Positions 1 to 12,189 of a stretch of DNA of 64,000 nucleotides are shown piece after piece. The notes under the pieces were generated by a model. That model had not been told where the DNA came from and did no database searches. It saw nothing but the letters and a program-made list of their open reading frames with translations. Position numbers and translations under genes: made by a program. This DNA comes from Endocalyx cinctus (lineage: Eukaryota; Ascomycota; Sordariomycetes; Amphisphaeriales; Apiosporaceae): the NCBI GenBank assembly GCA_001600455.1, contig BCKC01000010.1, positions 1,122,144 to 1,186,143 of the forward strand, in the 5' to 3' direction. Numbering within the stretch: the stretch's first letter is position 1; every line of letters begins with the position of its first letter.

Positions 1-1087
1 GGCCACTAAATCGTCAATACTAGATCAGAGACGCCGTAATGCCAATAATATTCCATCTCTGAACCGTAAACGACAATGTTTTTCAAATACCTTTCGTCTC
101 GTAGTCGATATCCTCTCACCCGAGAATATGGTGATGATACAAAATTTTCCCGGCTTCAAAAACTCGCCTCCCCTCAGGTGCTCTTCTTGGCAGCCATCGA
201 ACCAGATATTTGCTCGCAAGCACGGAACCATTGGAGACGGACCTGCTTTCCGCGTCCGAATTTGGTCAAACTTGACTCCGCCTTTCGTCCAAGCTGGTCG
301 TTGCCACAAGAACGAGGATAATGACAAAAGTGAGAGAATAAAAATCAGATTGTCGGCTAAAGGTAATTTATACGGCTTGTCATTATGAGAACTTTATTAT
401 GATATATAAACGAAACAGGATGGAGGAAGCGTTCATCATTTGTATACTATATTGACGTTCCAGGGGTGAGGAAAGGGGTCCGTGAAGTAAATTAAAATCG
501 ATAAAAAATAAGGACCCAAGGGAGCAAATCCCCCCCTCAATTTACCCCAGCCGGGAATCATTTAAAAACGAGATGTAACGTAGATCATCTGTCCATCTCT
601 TCCCAGATCCGCGTTATTTGGTTGGCCAATATCCTCTTTTGTTTAACAAATTCCTGGGGGGGATTTAATCCATTCGAGAGCACAAAAAGAACTTTACCTG
701 CGACGTTTATGTGTGACAAACACAGCCTACCATTTTCAGAGGGGCAATTCGTGGAAATGTTTAATATACAGAACTTAGCAAGATGCAATATATGTTTCTA
801 GCTCGGGGTTAAATTGTGGTTTAAGCCGTGTCCTGTAGCCGGGGGGATGGGGAAGGTTTCTTTTTTGAATGTAATATGTGCAGTAATTATATATCGTAAA
901 TAATTATTTGGTGCATATATACCCACCCGATCTACCTACCTATTTATTCCCATTCTATTCCTACATTTCTCTCATCTCATATTTTTGGTACTTCATCTGT
1001 AGGGAAATACTTTTTTTTTTTTTGGTGCGCGCGTATCCTGTTTCGAAGCTTTAAACGTCTTAAGAAAAGAAAAAAGAAAAAGTCAAA
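1..1087. other. Intergenic, upstream of the deacetylase gene
   Basis: No gene recognised. The short open frames at 25-388 have no family resemblance and overlap one another on both strands. The last 200 bases are AT-rich and end in a T13 tract (1011-1023), followed by a short GC-alternating stretch and the start codon of the deacetylase. This part probably holds its promoter and 5' UTR, although no specific element is identified. Confidence 0.5.
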
Positions 1088-2115
1088 ATGCTCTTCGAAT
1101 CAGCCCTCACGGCCGTCGCGGCGTTGGCGCTCGGCGCCCAGGCCAAGCCGGTACCCAACCCGATCGACGTGATCAACAAGCGGGCGCACACCACCGGCGT
1201 CGTCATCCAGAAGTGCTCTACTCCCAACACGCTCGCGCTCGCGTACGACGACGGCCCGTACCAGTTTACCTCCTCCCTCGTCGACACCTTGGACGCCGCT
1301 GGTGTTAAGGGCACGTTTTTCATGACTGGTACCCTTTACGGTACGTTTCGTCTCTCTCTATCTTTCTCTCTCTTTCTCTTTCTCTTTTTTTTTTTTTTTA
1401 GAGGAGAGGGCTGATAATAACATTTAAATAGGTTGTATCTACAACCAGGCCGCGGCTGTTAAGAAGGCCTACGAGAGTGGTCACCAGATCGCTTCTCACA
1501 CCTGGTTAGTTTTCGCCTCCCTTTTTTTTTTTTTCCTTGCATCAAGATGAGGAGTAAAATAAGGCCGGAGGGAAGGAAAAGACACGAAAGAAACGACGAA
1601 AAATGAGTAAAGAAAAAGGGAAAAGTAAAAAGAAAAGGAGCCAAGCTAATCACCGGAGAAACAAAACAAACAGGACGCACGGCCACACGGCCTCTCTAGG
1701 AACGGCTCAGATCCAAGAGGAGATGGAGAAGGTCGAGCAAGCGATGGTCAACATCTTCGGCAAGGCGCCGGCGTACGTGCGACCGCCTTACCTCGAGACG
1801 AGCGGGCAGTTCCTGCAGGTGATGAAGGACCTCAACTACGTCGTGATTACCAACGACGTCGACGCCGGGGACTGGAACAACGCGAGCCCGCAGCAGTCGG
1901 AGCAGGCCTTCCAGGCCGCCGGCGCGTCCGGCAACGGCCACATCCCGCTCATGCACGAGACCTACCAGGGCACCGTCACGACCCTGACCCAGTGGCTCAT
2001 CGACTGGGCCGCCACCAACAACCTCAAGATCGTCACCGTCGCCGAGTGCCTCGACGATGCCGACGGCATGTACAAGGATAACGGCATGACCCCCAACGGC
2101 GCGACTTCTTGCTAG
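1088..2115 (+). CDS. Secreted polysaccharide (chitin) deacetylase, CE4/NodB family
   Basis: Three exons: 1088-1340, 1432-1504 and 1674-2115, joining in frame to 255 residues. The CE4 metal-dependent deacetylase motifs lie in order: YDDGP (53-57, catalytic and metal aspartates), SHTWTH (106-111, metal-binding histidines) and RPPY in exon 3. A hydrophobic N-terminus ending near AQAKP indicates a secretory signal peptide. The family removes N-acetyl groups from chitin or related polymers, in the wall or on released oligomers. The length fits a single catalytic domain without the chitin-binding module some homologues carry. Both introns have GT-AG ends and branch-like GCTGATAAT and GCTAATC sequences. 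The second acceptor (1673) is needed to restore SHTWTHGH. Substrate is inferred, since xylan or peptidoglycan deacetylases share the motifs. Confidence 0.93.
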
Positions 2116-2574
2116 GTTTAGGCCGGTGCATGGGAAACTGAGGGTAAATGCACAATAAGGAGGGCAGATAATGCGTTGAGGTGGATGATGTACATACGGA
2201 GAAAGGAGGAAAGGTATATTAGCTAGTATATAGTAAATCGCGATAGTACTTGCAGCCCGATTAAAACGTAACACGACAAGAAAAAAAAAGAAATACTTTT
2301 TTTTCCGGTGTGTTCTACAAAATAAGAATATGCGGTTCCACCCACAAGGGGTTATCGCTACTGCATACGTGCGTATGCATCTTGCATCGATGACCGCTTT
2401 TCACGGCACTTTAAGAATCTTGGTTGAGCTAATGCATGCTCATGCTAGGGTAGATACTGGAGGAATCCCTTTTTTTTCAGAGATCCTGGCAGCTTGAGAG
2501 GTTTCCCCCCCCCCCCCCTCTTCTCTTATCGTCGGATTTTACTGGTACCATCATGGTTTCCCATTCCCTGTTTA

Positions 2575-2603
2575 CTTAAGGCCGAAAGGAGTTCGGCCTT
2601 AAG
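2575..2603. repeat. Perfect 12-bp inverted repeat, 5-nt loop
   Basis: CTTAAGGCCGAA (2575-2586) and its exact complement TTCGGCCTTAAG (2592-2603) flank AGGAG. The stem is GC-rich in an AT-rich setting, about 460 bases past the deacetylase stop codon. It may be an RNA hairpin in a long 3' UTR or a DNA palindrome. No function can be assigned. Confidence 0.85.
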
Positions 2604-3498
2604 AAAAGAGCAATATGTGATTTACCCCTTTAACGTAATCAGAAGAAGAAAAGAAAAAAAAAACCGACTCTGCCAATTTTAAGGGGTAAATTTCCCGCGG
2701 ATCGACCGTATTAAGTACTTAATTGCAACATTCGGTAGAATACGGACGGGTGAGACTTCGAAACGGGGAAGATAACGGGAAGAGAAGATAAAATTCATAT
2801 AATGATACTAAAATTAGTTGAATTCAGGTCGCAATTTTGTCTACATTTATTTTCTATGCCCTCTTCCTTTTTTCTCGTCAGTTTTTCTCTCATAGGTATG
2901 CTATGTGAGACTAACAGGATGATAAGTAACTGTCGTTAGCTAGGGATTAAGCCAACCATATATATAAGTGAGTCTAGTCTAGTATATATTGTTACCGTTC
3001 ATATCACATTTTCAGGACAACCCTTAAATTCAGTATATCCCCCTGTTACTGTGAATTATAAGGGCCACAATTGGTTTGGGAGCTCAACGTGGGACTGATA
3101 ACCTCCAAGTAACAACAAAGGAACTCGCTCAAATTTCAACATGACAGAAAGTATGAGAAGAAAAGAATTGTTCATTGACTTCCACTGCAAGACATAAGTA
3201 TGAGAGCGTTGACTGATCCATCATTGCTAATTATCCCATACTCGCCATGAAAAGCTACTCAATCTAACGTACAGGCGTCTAGAAATAGAAATCTGAAGTA
3301 AACACAATACTACCAGTTAACAAGAGAAGAAGGACAAAAAAAACAGAATGTTATAGTTGTGGGAAAAAACGGATTTTATAAGCTAGAAGGAAAGCTTAGC
3401 TGTCCAAGACTGCACACGTTTTGTTGCGTTAATACCACCCAAAGTTTCGTTCCTCTTTTTCCATTTCCTCCTTGAGAGCCGATTAGTTGATACCATGT

Positions 3499-3831
3499 TC
3501 AAGATACATGTTGATAAATATATGGGAATGGATATATGTCCGGTCTGCGTCGCACCGCACAGTGTCTCCGTAGGGCCCATCCGCCTTGACTGAGTACAAG
3601 GGTAAAAAGCAACGCCATGAAACCGCTAAAAATGGTTCCGAACAATAAATATCCAGGCAAGATGTCAAGAACTTCGAGGGATGTCAAGATACAAGGAATC
3701 GCTACATATTGGATGATTTTGACGGAGAAAAAGAGACAAAAGTCTTCTTTGATTTTGTCACTCAAGGCCTCGATCTTTGCAAGGTAAAGCTCCAAACAAC
3801 GGCTTTGCTTCTCGGCTTCGGTCAAATTCAC
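3499..3831 (-). other. Open frame with hydrophobic segments, possible exon or gene relic
   Basis: About 110 codons on the minus strand read a charged, helical N-terminal part, then two hydrophobic stretches (near FFSVKIIQYVAIPCIL and YLLFGTIFSGFMALLFTLVL), as in a small two-helix membrane protein. There is no ATG at the left end: the first in-frame codon after the stop (TAA) is not a start, and the frame from 3831 opens with GTG. It could be an exon entered from an upstream acceptor (AG-ending sites lie just before it) or a decayed gene. No family recognised. Confidence 0.25.
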
Positions 3832-4567
3832 GACTTTCGACTGGACTGGTTGGTTTTACATTATTGCGGTGAAGGTAAATAATTATTTATGTTGTTGAGA
3901 AACTGGTGATGACGAAGTAGGCTTTCAATAATGGGTCCAAGTTTGAGTCTATGGCAAAATAAACAGCTGAATGAAAGAGAGAAGGAGAGAGGGAGAAAAT
4001 TGAAAGAAGCTGAGCGTTATTTACAACTTTCAGAAGATTCGTTTTCCTAAATCATAAGGCAAGCATAAATCCTTTCATCATGTTGGTACTATTGCGCATA
4101 TCGCGTGAGCACAAATAGCCGCCAAGATTTTACTGCAATATATAACATATTTACGAGTGGCAAAGTCAAGATCTGCTTCAAGCAATTCTATAATTATTTA
4201 TAAGAGGCGAAAATCGCTGGTTTTGAGTTCGTAGCGCATCAATTCAAATTTTCCTTGTGGCAAGATCATCTAGCTAACAGCATAACGGCATACTCAGCCG
4301 TTTTGCTCTGAAGGATAATGAGGGCGCCGACTATATAAATTTATCCTCCCCAATACCATCTGCCTCGGGATGAAATTTTACGTCAAGCATAACCTGGATC
4401 GGAGTAAGAGCCGCTGAATATAAAAACAAGTAAGTTTTCTCATGTAAGACTACTCGAACCAGTCTCTAGCATGTCACTGTTCTCCCTTCATTTCCCCCTC
4501 CCTTCCTCCCCAAACTCAAGCACTCAAAGCAAGACGAATCAAAAACAGAAAAACCATTTGTATTGAT

Positions 4568-4592
4568 TATATATATATATATATATATATAT
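4568..4592. repeat. TA dinucleotide microsatellite next to a start codon
   Basis: A run of about 12 TA units ends four bases before the ATG at 4596, so it would lie in the 5' UTR or core promoter of the following gene. Confidence 0.9.
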
Positions 4593-4595
4593 TAA

Positions 4596-5327
4596 ATGCG
4601 ACCTGTTATTATTGCCTCCGTTGCCTTGTTCGGAAATTTGACAGCTAGGAATCTAGTGCCATCCGACCTTTCAGACCGTAGAGTCCTCGCCGATGCAAAA
4701 AGTCCCACAACTAGCTTGGAACGACGTCGAGGATATAATCCTACGGCTGCCCTCGAGTACGTGGGTAATTTCCTTCTTGAAGCTCCCGCCGCTTGGCGCG
4801 TCTACTTCGTCGGGGTAGCGGGCGCCTTTCTCGTAGGCTACGCTACCGGCTACGGAATTTGCGAGGTGGCTACGGGTGGCGGCAGAGAGCATTACTGCAC
4901 CGGCATTGCCCATCTCGTCGGAAGTCCCGTTCTACTCGCAGCCGCAGGTATTTTTGTCTACGCGACTTTCCTTGGTCCGGGGTGCCCTAAGACGACGACG
5001 AACGATAGCTGCGAATGCGAAACGGGGGCGAGGGGATCATTCGGTAGATGGAGACGGTATTACGTTCTCGAAGCATCGAATTTGAATCAATTAATACTAC
5101 ATCTATCACGACACGCGACGTCACGGAGGAGCATAATCTGGAAATTCTGGGAGCTCGGGATCCTGAAAGCATATGCGCTTGGCCTGGACGACAGTGGGGA
5201 GGGGGTGGCAAGGACTATGCTGAGAAACAGTGACGACAACGTATCGAAAAGAGAAGATGTATATGGTTTTAAGGTGTTCTACAGCCTTAAACACGTTTAC
5301 GTTGCGCCGGCGCAGGCCCATCTCTAG
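4596..5327 (+). CDS. Hypothetical small secreted or membrane protein, gene model uncertain
   Basis: An uninterrupted ATG-started frame of 243 codons. The N-terminus is hydrophobic (residues about 3-17, possible signal peptide) and is followed by dibasic/RRR sites, as in Kex2-processed fungal proteins. Two further hydrophobic segments lie near residues 70-90 and 108-127, with cysteines at CEV, YCTG, GCPK and CECE. Composition is coding-like up to about 5035. Beyond this the plus-2 frame (5048-5233) looks equally or more protein-like (for example EEHNLEILGARDPE), so there may be an unrecognised intron or frameshift. An acceptor-like AG lies directly before the ATG at 5048. No family recognised and no function proposed. 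Confidence 0.5.
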   Translation: MRPVIIASVALFGNLTARNLVPSDLSDRRVLADAKSPTTSLERRRGYNPTAALEYVGNFLLEAPAAWRVYFVGVAGAFLVGYATGYGICEVATGGGREHYCTGIAHLVGSPVLLAAAGIFVYATFLGPGCPKTTTNDSCECETGARGSFGRWRRYYVLEASNLNQLILHLSRHATSRRSIIWKFWELGILKAYALGLDDSGEGVARTMLRNSDDNVSKREDVYGFKVFYSLKHVYVAPAQAHL

Positions 5328-8300
5328 CCTCCAGGAAGCGGACCTTCGAGATGTCAACATGTGCTATAACTTTGATGACTGAGTGTGTTTTGCTTGGTAA
5401 AGTTGTCCTGGAGATGATTGGTTTTCTTACTGTATTCTATCGTATTTTTTAGATTTTCTTTCGTTTCTGTTCACGTCTTGTAACTCAACTTCTTGTTTCC
5501 TTCATCCATTCGCTAGCCAAATAAAAGACGTAAGATTCAAAACGGAAATTTCTGATGGTTTATTACGTAACCATATGTTTTCTAACGGAATTTTTCCTAA
5601 AATGGTAAGTGATATATCCATGGATATCACAACAGTATCAGGTCCGAAAAGGCCGTGATGTAGACTAGGTACTTTATATATGTAGCTAGTAATTATCATA
5701 ATATTGATGCGTATCAAAAGAAAGACTCCAGGAAGATCACTTAGCGGTATTAGGAATGGGACCTACATAGTGTGATGGGTAAGTAACGGAGAGTAGATAA
5801 ACGGATACCCCTTTATCAATCGGCATTCGATACGTACCCAGCTCCGAAAAGAAGGGTTTCAACCGATGTTTGTACGAAGCCGAGAAAAGTTAAGTCCGCA
5901 ACTATGCATGTACTCCGTACGCGGATAGTAATTACTTGTATATACTTAAGTACGTAAACTAACCGTCTTGGGCTAATATGTAAGAAGGTTTTCACAAACA
6001 AAAGTGCGGAATACTCTTCCGTGGACTTTTTCTTCTTTGCCAAGATCGGGGTTTACTTTATCGCCTAGCGGAAGGATTACTATGTACTCTAGGCCAGTTT
6101 TGTAAGCTTTAGGTATTTACATGGTAACTTATAGTTGACTGTCAGCAAAGTGTGGGCCATTAATGTGTGTGTTTACGAGTAGGTATTTCGTTCATTGTCA
6201 GTTAATTCGGAGAAACAAAAGACCAAAATGAACAAGAGATGACCTCGGTAATTAACGGCTTGGAATGTACCAGTCAGCCCAAGTGTACGTATACGTACTC
6301 CGTAGAAGAAATAAAATAAACGCGAGGAGAACCACAAAGCAGGTGATTGTGGAGACTGGATTGCTGGGATAGCCCGTCAGGGCCTGTAGTGTAAGCATTA
6401 TGTGCGTAGTTATGCGTATAGGCGGATCCGGTATCTTCCCGTCAGACTTTACTGGAACAAGATAAAAAGTATTGAAAATGCTATGCTGTAAAGTTTGGGC
6501 TCTAATAGGCTACATACATATATACATCATCATTTTGTTCCTTTCTTCATGTTTGCTTTACATATACTCATCTACACGCAAAATTCATGTCGATTACGGG
6601 TTCCTACTTAACTCAAAGATAATTTCCAAAACATCCGACGGAGCTGCAGCTCGGTCCGAACTTCCTTTAAAATGACAAACCATTTCATCTTTGACCAGGC
6701 CCGAAATCGGTCCATTTGCCACCCGTGACGGATTTCAACTAATTAACATACTAAAGAAACTCTTTGCGAGGACATCGAAAAGGATAGGACGGATAACTGA
6801 CTCATTCGCCATGCGGTTATTAATAATATATATATACTTTAATCCATTTGGCTTCTATCCGATAGTTTCAATGACGAAGAGAATACTACTGCCGGCATAT
6901 ATATTAGATACGCTGCAAGTCCACGTGTGTGGGGGACTTTGATTTCACTAAATGCGCAACGAACCGAAATTCGTTTGGCCCGGTCGAGCAGCCGAGTGTA
7001 ACATAAACCATCTTGGAGAATAAGAAGAAGGGGAAAAGGGACCAGCAGTTCGGAACCGATATATGCAGTAACAATGCCCCATCCTGTCAAATGAAAAATA
7101 TAGGGCTGTTAAAAAAGAGAATCAAATGCGAAGATGTTCAGATATTTTGAATCATCAATTGTTAACGTTACCCTATCAATCATAGTGTAGATGGATAGAT
7201 GGGGCTAGGACTGAAATTGAATGGATACCCCCCCATCGCGGAATTAAGTAGTGTATGGACAATGCCGTCAAGATTTGATGGAGCCCATCCCGTCGATCCC
7301 TGACGAAGAAAAAAAAAGAGAGAAAAACAAAAGGCCCCGGTCTTTGCCCGAATGAAATAGTATACGACGCACGAGGCTTGGCTGCTTTTCTACGGCACAA
7401 TTAGTAAGTATAGTCTGCCCTGTGGATCATTGGCTAAGTGCTTCAAGCTTTTTTTTCTTTCTTCTAAACCCGCCTGCCCGCATACCCAGGGATTTTACTC
7501 CTTCGAGAAACAAACGAGAACGATTAACCAAAAGAAAAAGAAAAAGAAAAAAACATGAAGAGAATCATATGTATTAAAAAAGAAAATAGATCTAATGAGT
7601 CAATGACTCGATGTTTGCCACGATAATATAGATCCCTGACAATTGTGATGGAGGATATAGAGTCTCTCTATAGATGTGTAGTACAACATCAAATCACAGT
7701 GATTATCTGATCAAAGATAAAATCTACCGTGGATATGAGCGACCGATGAGTATCTTCATTCGTATCGCTAACTTACCTATTAATGAGGGATGGAGAGAAA
7801 ACAGCGAGTGAGAGAGAGACAAGAGAGATGCGGCGTGGTATCGTTGTGATTCTTCTCCATATTCGGCAGCGGGGCCCCAATGGGTCATTTAACCCGAAAT
7901 CTCTCTCACCCCTCCCAAATGTTTTTTTTCCCTTTTTTTTTAATTGAGAGAAAAGCTCCCCCTGCTTGATCATCCCCGTCGAAGAGGAAAAAAGATCTGC
8001 TTGACCGACAATAGCTTTTAGTCAGCCGTAAAGCGAATACCCCATATGTTTCCTTTGATTTATTAATTCGCGGACCCGCTCTTGTTTTTTTCTTCTTTCG
8101 TCTTCTCAACAAATTTCTCAAGTGAGTATCTGCTGTTACTCAGGCTTACTTCTCTGGTGTCTTTCCTCAGTTGAGTATTTGGTCCTGGTGCTACTGAATT
8201 TTGTCTTCCTTTCCTTGTTTTAGTCATCGCTTGTTGTTTGAAGTAACACTTGCGATATAATTCTGAATACATCATCACTATTTTGACGTATCACCGAGTC

Positions 8301-8468
8301 AATAATACTACTTGCTGAATTAAGAGGATTTTCTTGGAGAAAACTCCTCTCCCCCAAGGATTCCCCACTCCAAAAGTGCATGAAGGGCGACCAACCCCAC
8401 AGGTTACCTAATAAGATCAGGAAGTAGTTCTGGTAACTTAAAGAAACAAGAAACTTGGAATTTCCCCG
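5328..8468. other. Intergenic, upstream of the MFS transporter
   Basis: About 3.1 kb, AT-rich. Open frames are short, have no recognisable similarity, and overlap on both strands. Purine- and pyrimidine-rich tracts occur near 7540-7600 and 7920-8120. The last several hundred bases presumably include the transporter promoter and 5' UTR, but no motif is convincing. Confidence 0.45.
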
Positions 8469-10523
8469 ATGGCCGACTTTAAAGACCCTGAAAAGGAGAG
8501 TCGGCTGAGTCTCAGCGAGGATCCGGCCGAACAGGTCGAAGTAGAGTCATGCGACGAAAAGCCAGTCAAGTCGGACCAAGATGAACACCATCATCACCAC
8601 CATCATCACCACAACCGGCTCAGCAGATCCACGCGGGCCTCTCACCTGACGGACGAGACCGACGACTACGAAGAAGGCAAGGAAGAAATCGCGCCGGCGC
8701 GGACGCACGACGAGCCGCCCGTCAACTTCCAGGAGGTGACGCAAGTACGGACGACGACGAGCATCGGCAGCTCGGCGTCGCGACCGCCCGATTACGAGGT
8801 CGTGTTCGAGGACGACGACCCGGCCAACCCGCGGAACTGGTCCCTGCCGTACCGGTCCTGGATCCTCTTCTCCGTCAGCTTCACCACCTGGGTCGTCGTG
8901 CTCTACAGCACCAGCTACACGAGCTCGACCCGCGGCCTCATGGACGAGTTCCACGTCCAGAGCCAGCCCCTCGTCACCACCGGCGTCACCACGTACCTGC
9001 TCGGCCTCGCCGCCGGTAGCTTGATCGTCGCGCCCGCGAGCGAGCTGTACGGACGGAAGTGGGTCTATATCGGCTGTATGATCGTCTTCACTATCCTTGT
9101 TATCCCCGCCGCTCTGGCGACGTCTTTGGCTGAGATTATCGTTGTGCGATTCTTTGGGTACGTTTAAACCCCCTTTTCTTTTTCTCCCTTCCTTGAGCGA
9201 GCTGACTAACATATTTCCCCCCTTTCGCTTAGTGCCGCTTTCGGCGCCGTCATGATCGCCAACAGTGCCGGTACCGTGGTGGACATCTCGACCGAGAAGT
9301 CCCGCGCGCTCGTGCTGTCCATCTGGTCGATCGCGCCCCTGAACGGGCCCTCGTCGGGCCCCATCATCGGCGGGTTCGTGTACCAGTACCTCGGCTGGCG
9401 GTGGGACAACTGGCTGGTCCTGATCCTGGCCGGCGCCGGTACCATCTCCCTCTTCTTCACGTCCGAGACGTACGCGCCCGTCATCTTGCAGAACAAGGCC
9501 GCGCAGATCCGGAAGGAGACCGACGACGAGAGGTGGTGGTGCCGCTACGACCAGAAGCTTTCTAAGAAGGAGCTCATCAAGATCAGCCTCGTGCGTCCGT
9601 TCGTTCTCGCTTTCACGGAGCCGATCCTCTGGTTTTTTAACCTTTGGTAAGTTAATTTCCCCTGACACGTAGTGGATAAATCAAATTTGCTCATCTTTTA
9701 TAGGATCTCTCTCATTTACGGAATTTTATACCTATGTTTCGTGGCCTATCCCATCGTCTTCCAGCAGCACCGAGGTTGGGGACCCGGCCTTTCCGGTCTC
9801 GCCTTCCTCGGGATCGGCATCGGCGTGCTCCTCTCCATCGCCGGCGAGCCCCTATGGCGCAAGATCGTGAACTCGCACCCGAAAGAAGCCGACGGCAGCA
9901 CGGCGCCCGAGGCGATTGCCCGGGTGATGATCATCGGCGCCATCTGCACACCCATCGGGCAGCTAGGGTTCAGCTGGACCTGCCTGCCGGCCTCGATCCA
10001 CTGGGCCGCGCCGATCGCGTTCGGGATCCCGTTCGGCCTCGGGAACGCGCTATCCTTCATCTACGGGTCCAGCTACCTCGCGGGCGCGTACGGCATCTAC
10101 GCGGCCTCGGCCCTGGCCGGGAACGCCGTCACCCGCAGCCTCTTCGGCGGGACCTTGCCGCTGGCGGGCCCGAGCCTCTACGAGAAGCTGACGCCTCAGT
10201 GGGCCGGTACCTTTTTGGGGTTGCTCGAGGTCCTCATCATCCCTATTCCTTTCGTTTTCTATAAATACGGCGAGCGGATCCGGTCGAAGAGCGGCATCAT
10301 ACGGCAGATGCGCGAGGACGAGAAGAAGAACGAGAGGCGGGCCGAGAGGGCGCAGAGGAGGAAGGGAAGACTACAACAGCAACAAGAAGAGCAACGCCGG
10401 AGGGAGATCGGAGATGAAGAAGATACCGCCATCGAGGAGAATAATCTGGATCGAGACGTGGAGAAGGGAGATATAGGGACGGGGACGGGGAATGTGGACT
10501 CCAGGGTGGAATTGAAGGAGTAA
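8469..10523 (+). CDS. MFS drug/polyamine exporter, DHA1 family
   Basis: Three exons: 8469-9157, 9233-9646 and 9704-10523, giving 640 residues. A polar N-terminal tail of about 130 residues is followed by DPANPRNW, the pre-helix-1 signature of fungal DHA1 multidrug and polyamine transporters (TPO/FLU1 type). The core contains the motif-A-like ELYGRKWVY in the loop between helices 2 and 3, and the antiporter motif region NGPSSGPIIGGF in helix 5. Hydrophobic helices continue to FLGLLEVLIIPIPFVFYKYGERIR, and the protein ends in a very charged tail of about 80 residues. The family pumps amphipathic compounds out through the plasma membrane by proton antiport. Intron 1 carries a textbook CTGACTAAC branch site. 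Oddities are nine consecutive histidines near residues 40-48 and the Arg/Glu/Gln-rich C-tail. Substrate unknown. Confidence 0.95.
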
Positions 10524-11554
10524 ATCTTTGGCGGGGTAAAAAAATTGGCCAGGCTCTTGAAGATGCGGTCTATTTCTTTAATGGATACCATAATAGATCT
10601 TGGGAAGTTCTTAATAATAAATACTGGGACCTATCATGAACTTATCAGAGCAGTGACTTAACTGCATTGTAACTGAGATGTTTTCGCAATAGATGCCACA
10701 ACATCATTGTCACCACACACGTGAACGTGCCTACTCACTTCACGGTATATCACACCATCGGGAAATGCACCTGTCACAAACATAAACACTTTCCGTGTTG
10801 CCTGTCGTGCACCCTTTCATCCGAACACAATAATGCCTGGCATATGAATTTTTCCATTTCTCGCCTAGAGTGAACTTACTCAAGTAAATCAACGTTATCG
10901 TCTATGCACCCCTGCCAAGAAAATGCGTTAACAGCACGGAACTCGGACCAATCAACGTCGAAATTTTCGTGGTAGGAGGAAACGCCACCAAGTTATATGC
11001 CGAAGGGGTGGGGTGAGCACCTCATATACGGCGAGAGGGGTTTTTTATCACTATAAGACGGTCGTACCATTTCTATCACGTCTGCTCATTTGTGCTTCCC
11101 CAAGTGCAAGACGAAAACGTATCTGTCGACGATAGTTGGTTGACGGTAAATGATCCCGGGAGGCTTTACTTAAGTTCCCAATAGTACAACTACAAGTTCA
11201 AGCGGATGCGGATAATGTACGAGATAGCTCGAATTTGTAGATTCGGGGTATTAGGCATTTTCGTAAACTAGACTTCGCCGATATATTGGAGAAACGAATT
11301 CAATCAGCTTAAACTACCTATCACACGAAGTTGAACGATTCTTTTTTCCTCGTTCTCTCGGCACTTTAGCCTACTACTCACAAGTTCTTATAACAGACCT
11401 AGAAGTCTAAAGAAAAAAAACCTTCATTATCACTTCCATCCCACTTTCGACAAATTAAGAAAAAGTAAAGGACCCCGTCAGTGCTCTCGGTCCTGCCACG
11501 AGCATCCTCACTTTTGTCGACTTCTCTGCGAAGTTGATATATGAATCTCTGGAA

Positions 11555-11782
11555 TTATACGCGTCCAACGTTGAGGTGGCTTCGAAAAAACACATGATTG
11601 GCCAAGGTAACTGATGATCTACAAAAGATGGCAAACTCGCTGAAATGAATAACCCCGAAGATGATGAACAAAGACAGCGAGCAAAGTTTGCTCAAGATCT
11701 CCATGTTCTGTATCAGAAACTTCTTCGGCTTTTTGACCGCATATATAGTAGTTAAGAAACCGAATAGTAGATAGCACAGCAT
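11555..11782 (-). other. Small open frame with hydrophobic helices, unrecognised
   Basis: An ATG-started frame of 75 codons on the minus strand with two predicted membrane stretches (LCYLLFGFLTTIYAV and LCSLSLFIIFGVIHF) separated by a lysine-rich loop. It is isolated from other genes and has no family resemblance. It may be a tiny membrane protein, an exon of a longer gene, or chance. Confidence 0.2.
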
Positions 11783-12189
11783 CAGCGTTAGTCTGCAGTC
11801 AATATCGAAACAAAGAAGAATTCAGGATAATTATGAGAAGAAGACTTGAAGAACACGGCCCTCAACTAGCCTTCCGTATCATAATCGCCGTTACGGCTCG
11901 GAAATACGATTTTGTAAATACGAATTTGGGTTAACTCAAGCTCACTAAAGGGCTGTCAAAACTTGGTGAACGTGGATAGTACAAGGCCAAATCAGAGCTA
12001 TATAACGTAAGTCAAATCATATTTACTGACCCTAACATTTCAGTTTTCTGAAATGACTGCTGACCCCGCCATCGAATTTACCTGGACTCGAAGGATGACT
12101 TCCAAGCCCCTAAATGGCGCAATTATGAAGGCGAAATTAGCTGTTAAATGAAGTGAAAGCTAAAGTGGGCGTACCGCCCCCTGTATATT

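Larger units (their letters stand above)
2116..4595. other. Intergenic, deacetylase to small membrane protein
   Basis: About 2.5 kb with no confident gene. It holds a C14 tract (2505-2518), a perfect 12-bp stem-loop (2575-2603), an open frame on the minus strand coding a possible membrane helix (listed separately), and a TA dinucleotide run that stops just before the next start codon. Confidence 0.5.

Noticed and set aside
1696..2274. 192-codon minus-strand frame opposite the deacetylase
   Set aside because: Antisense to exon 3 of a well-supported CE4 gene; its Val/Gly/Arg/Leu-rich composition is typical of a shadow frame.
8547..9668. 373-codon open frame on the minus strand opposite the MFS gene
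   Set aside because: It is an antisense shadow of GC-rich codons. The plus strand encodes a complete MFS protein with spliced exons, and the minus frame crosses intron 1 and has no family features.
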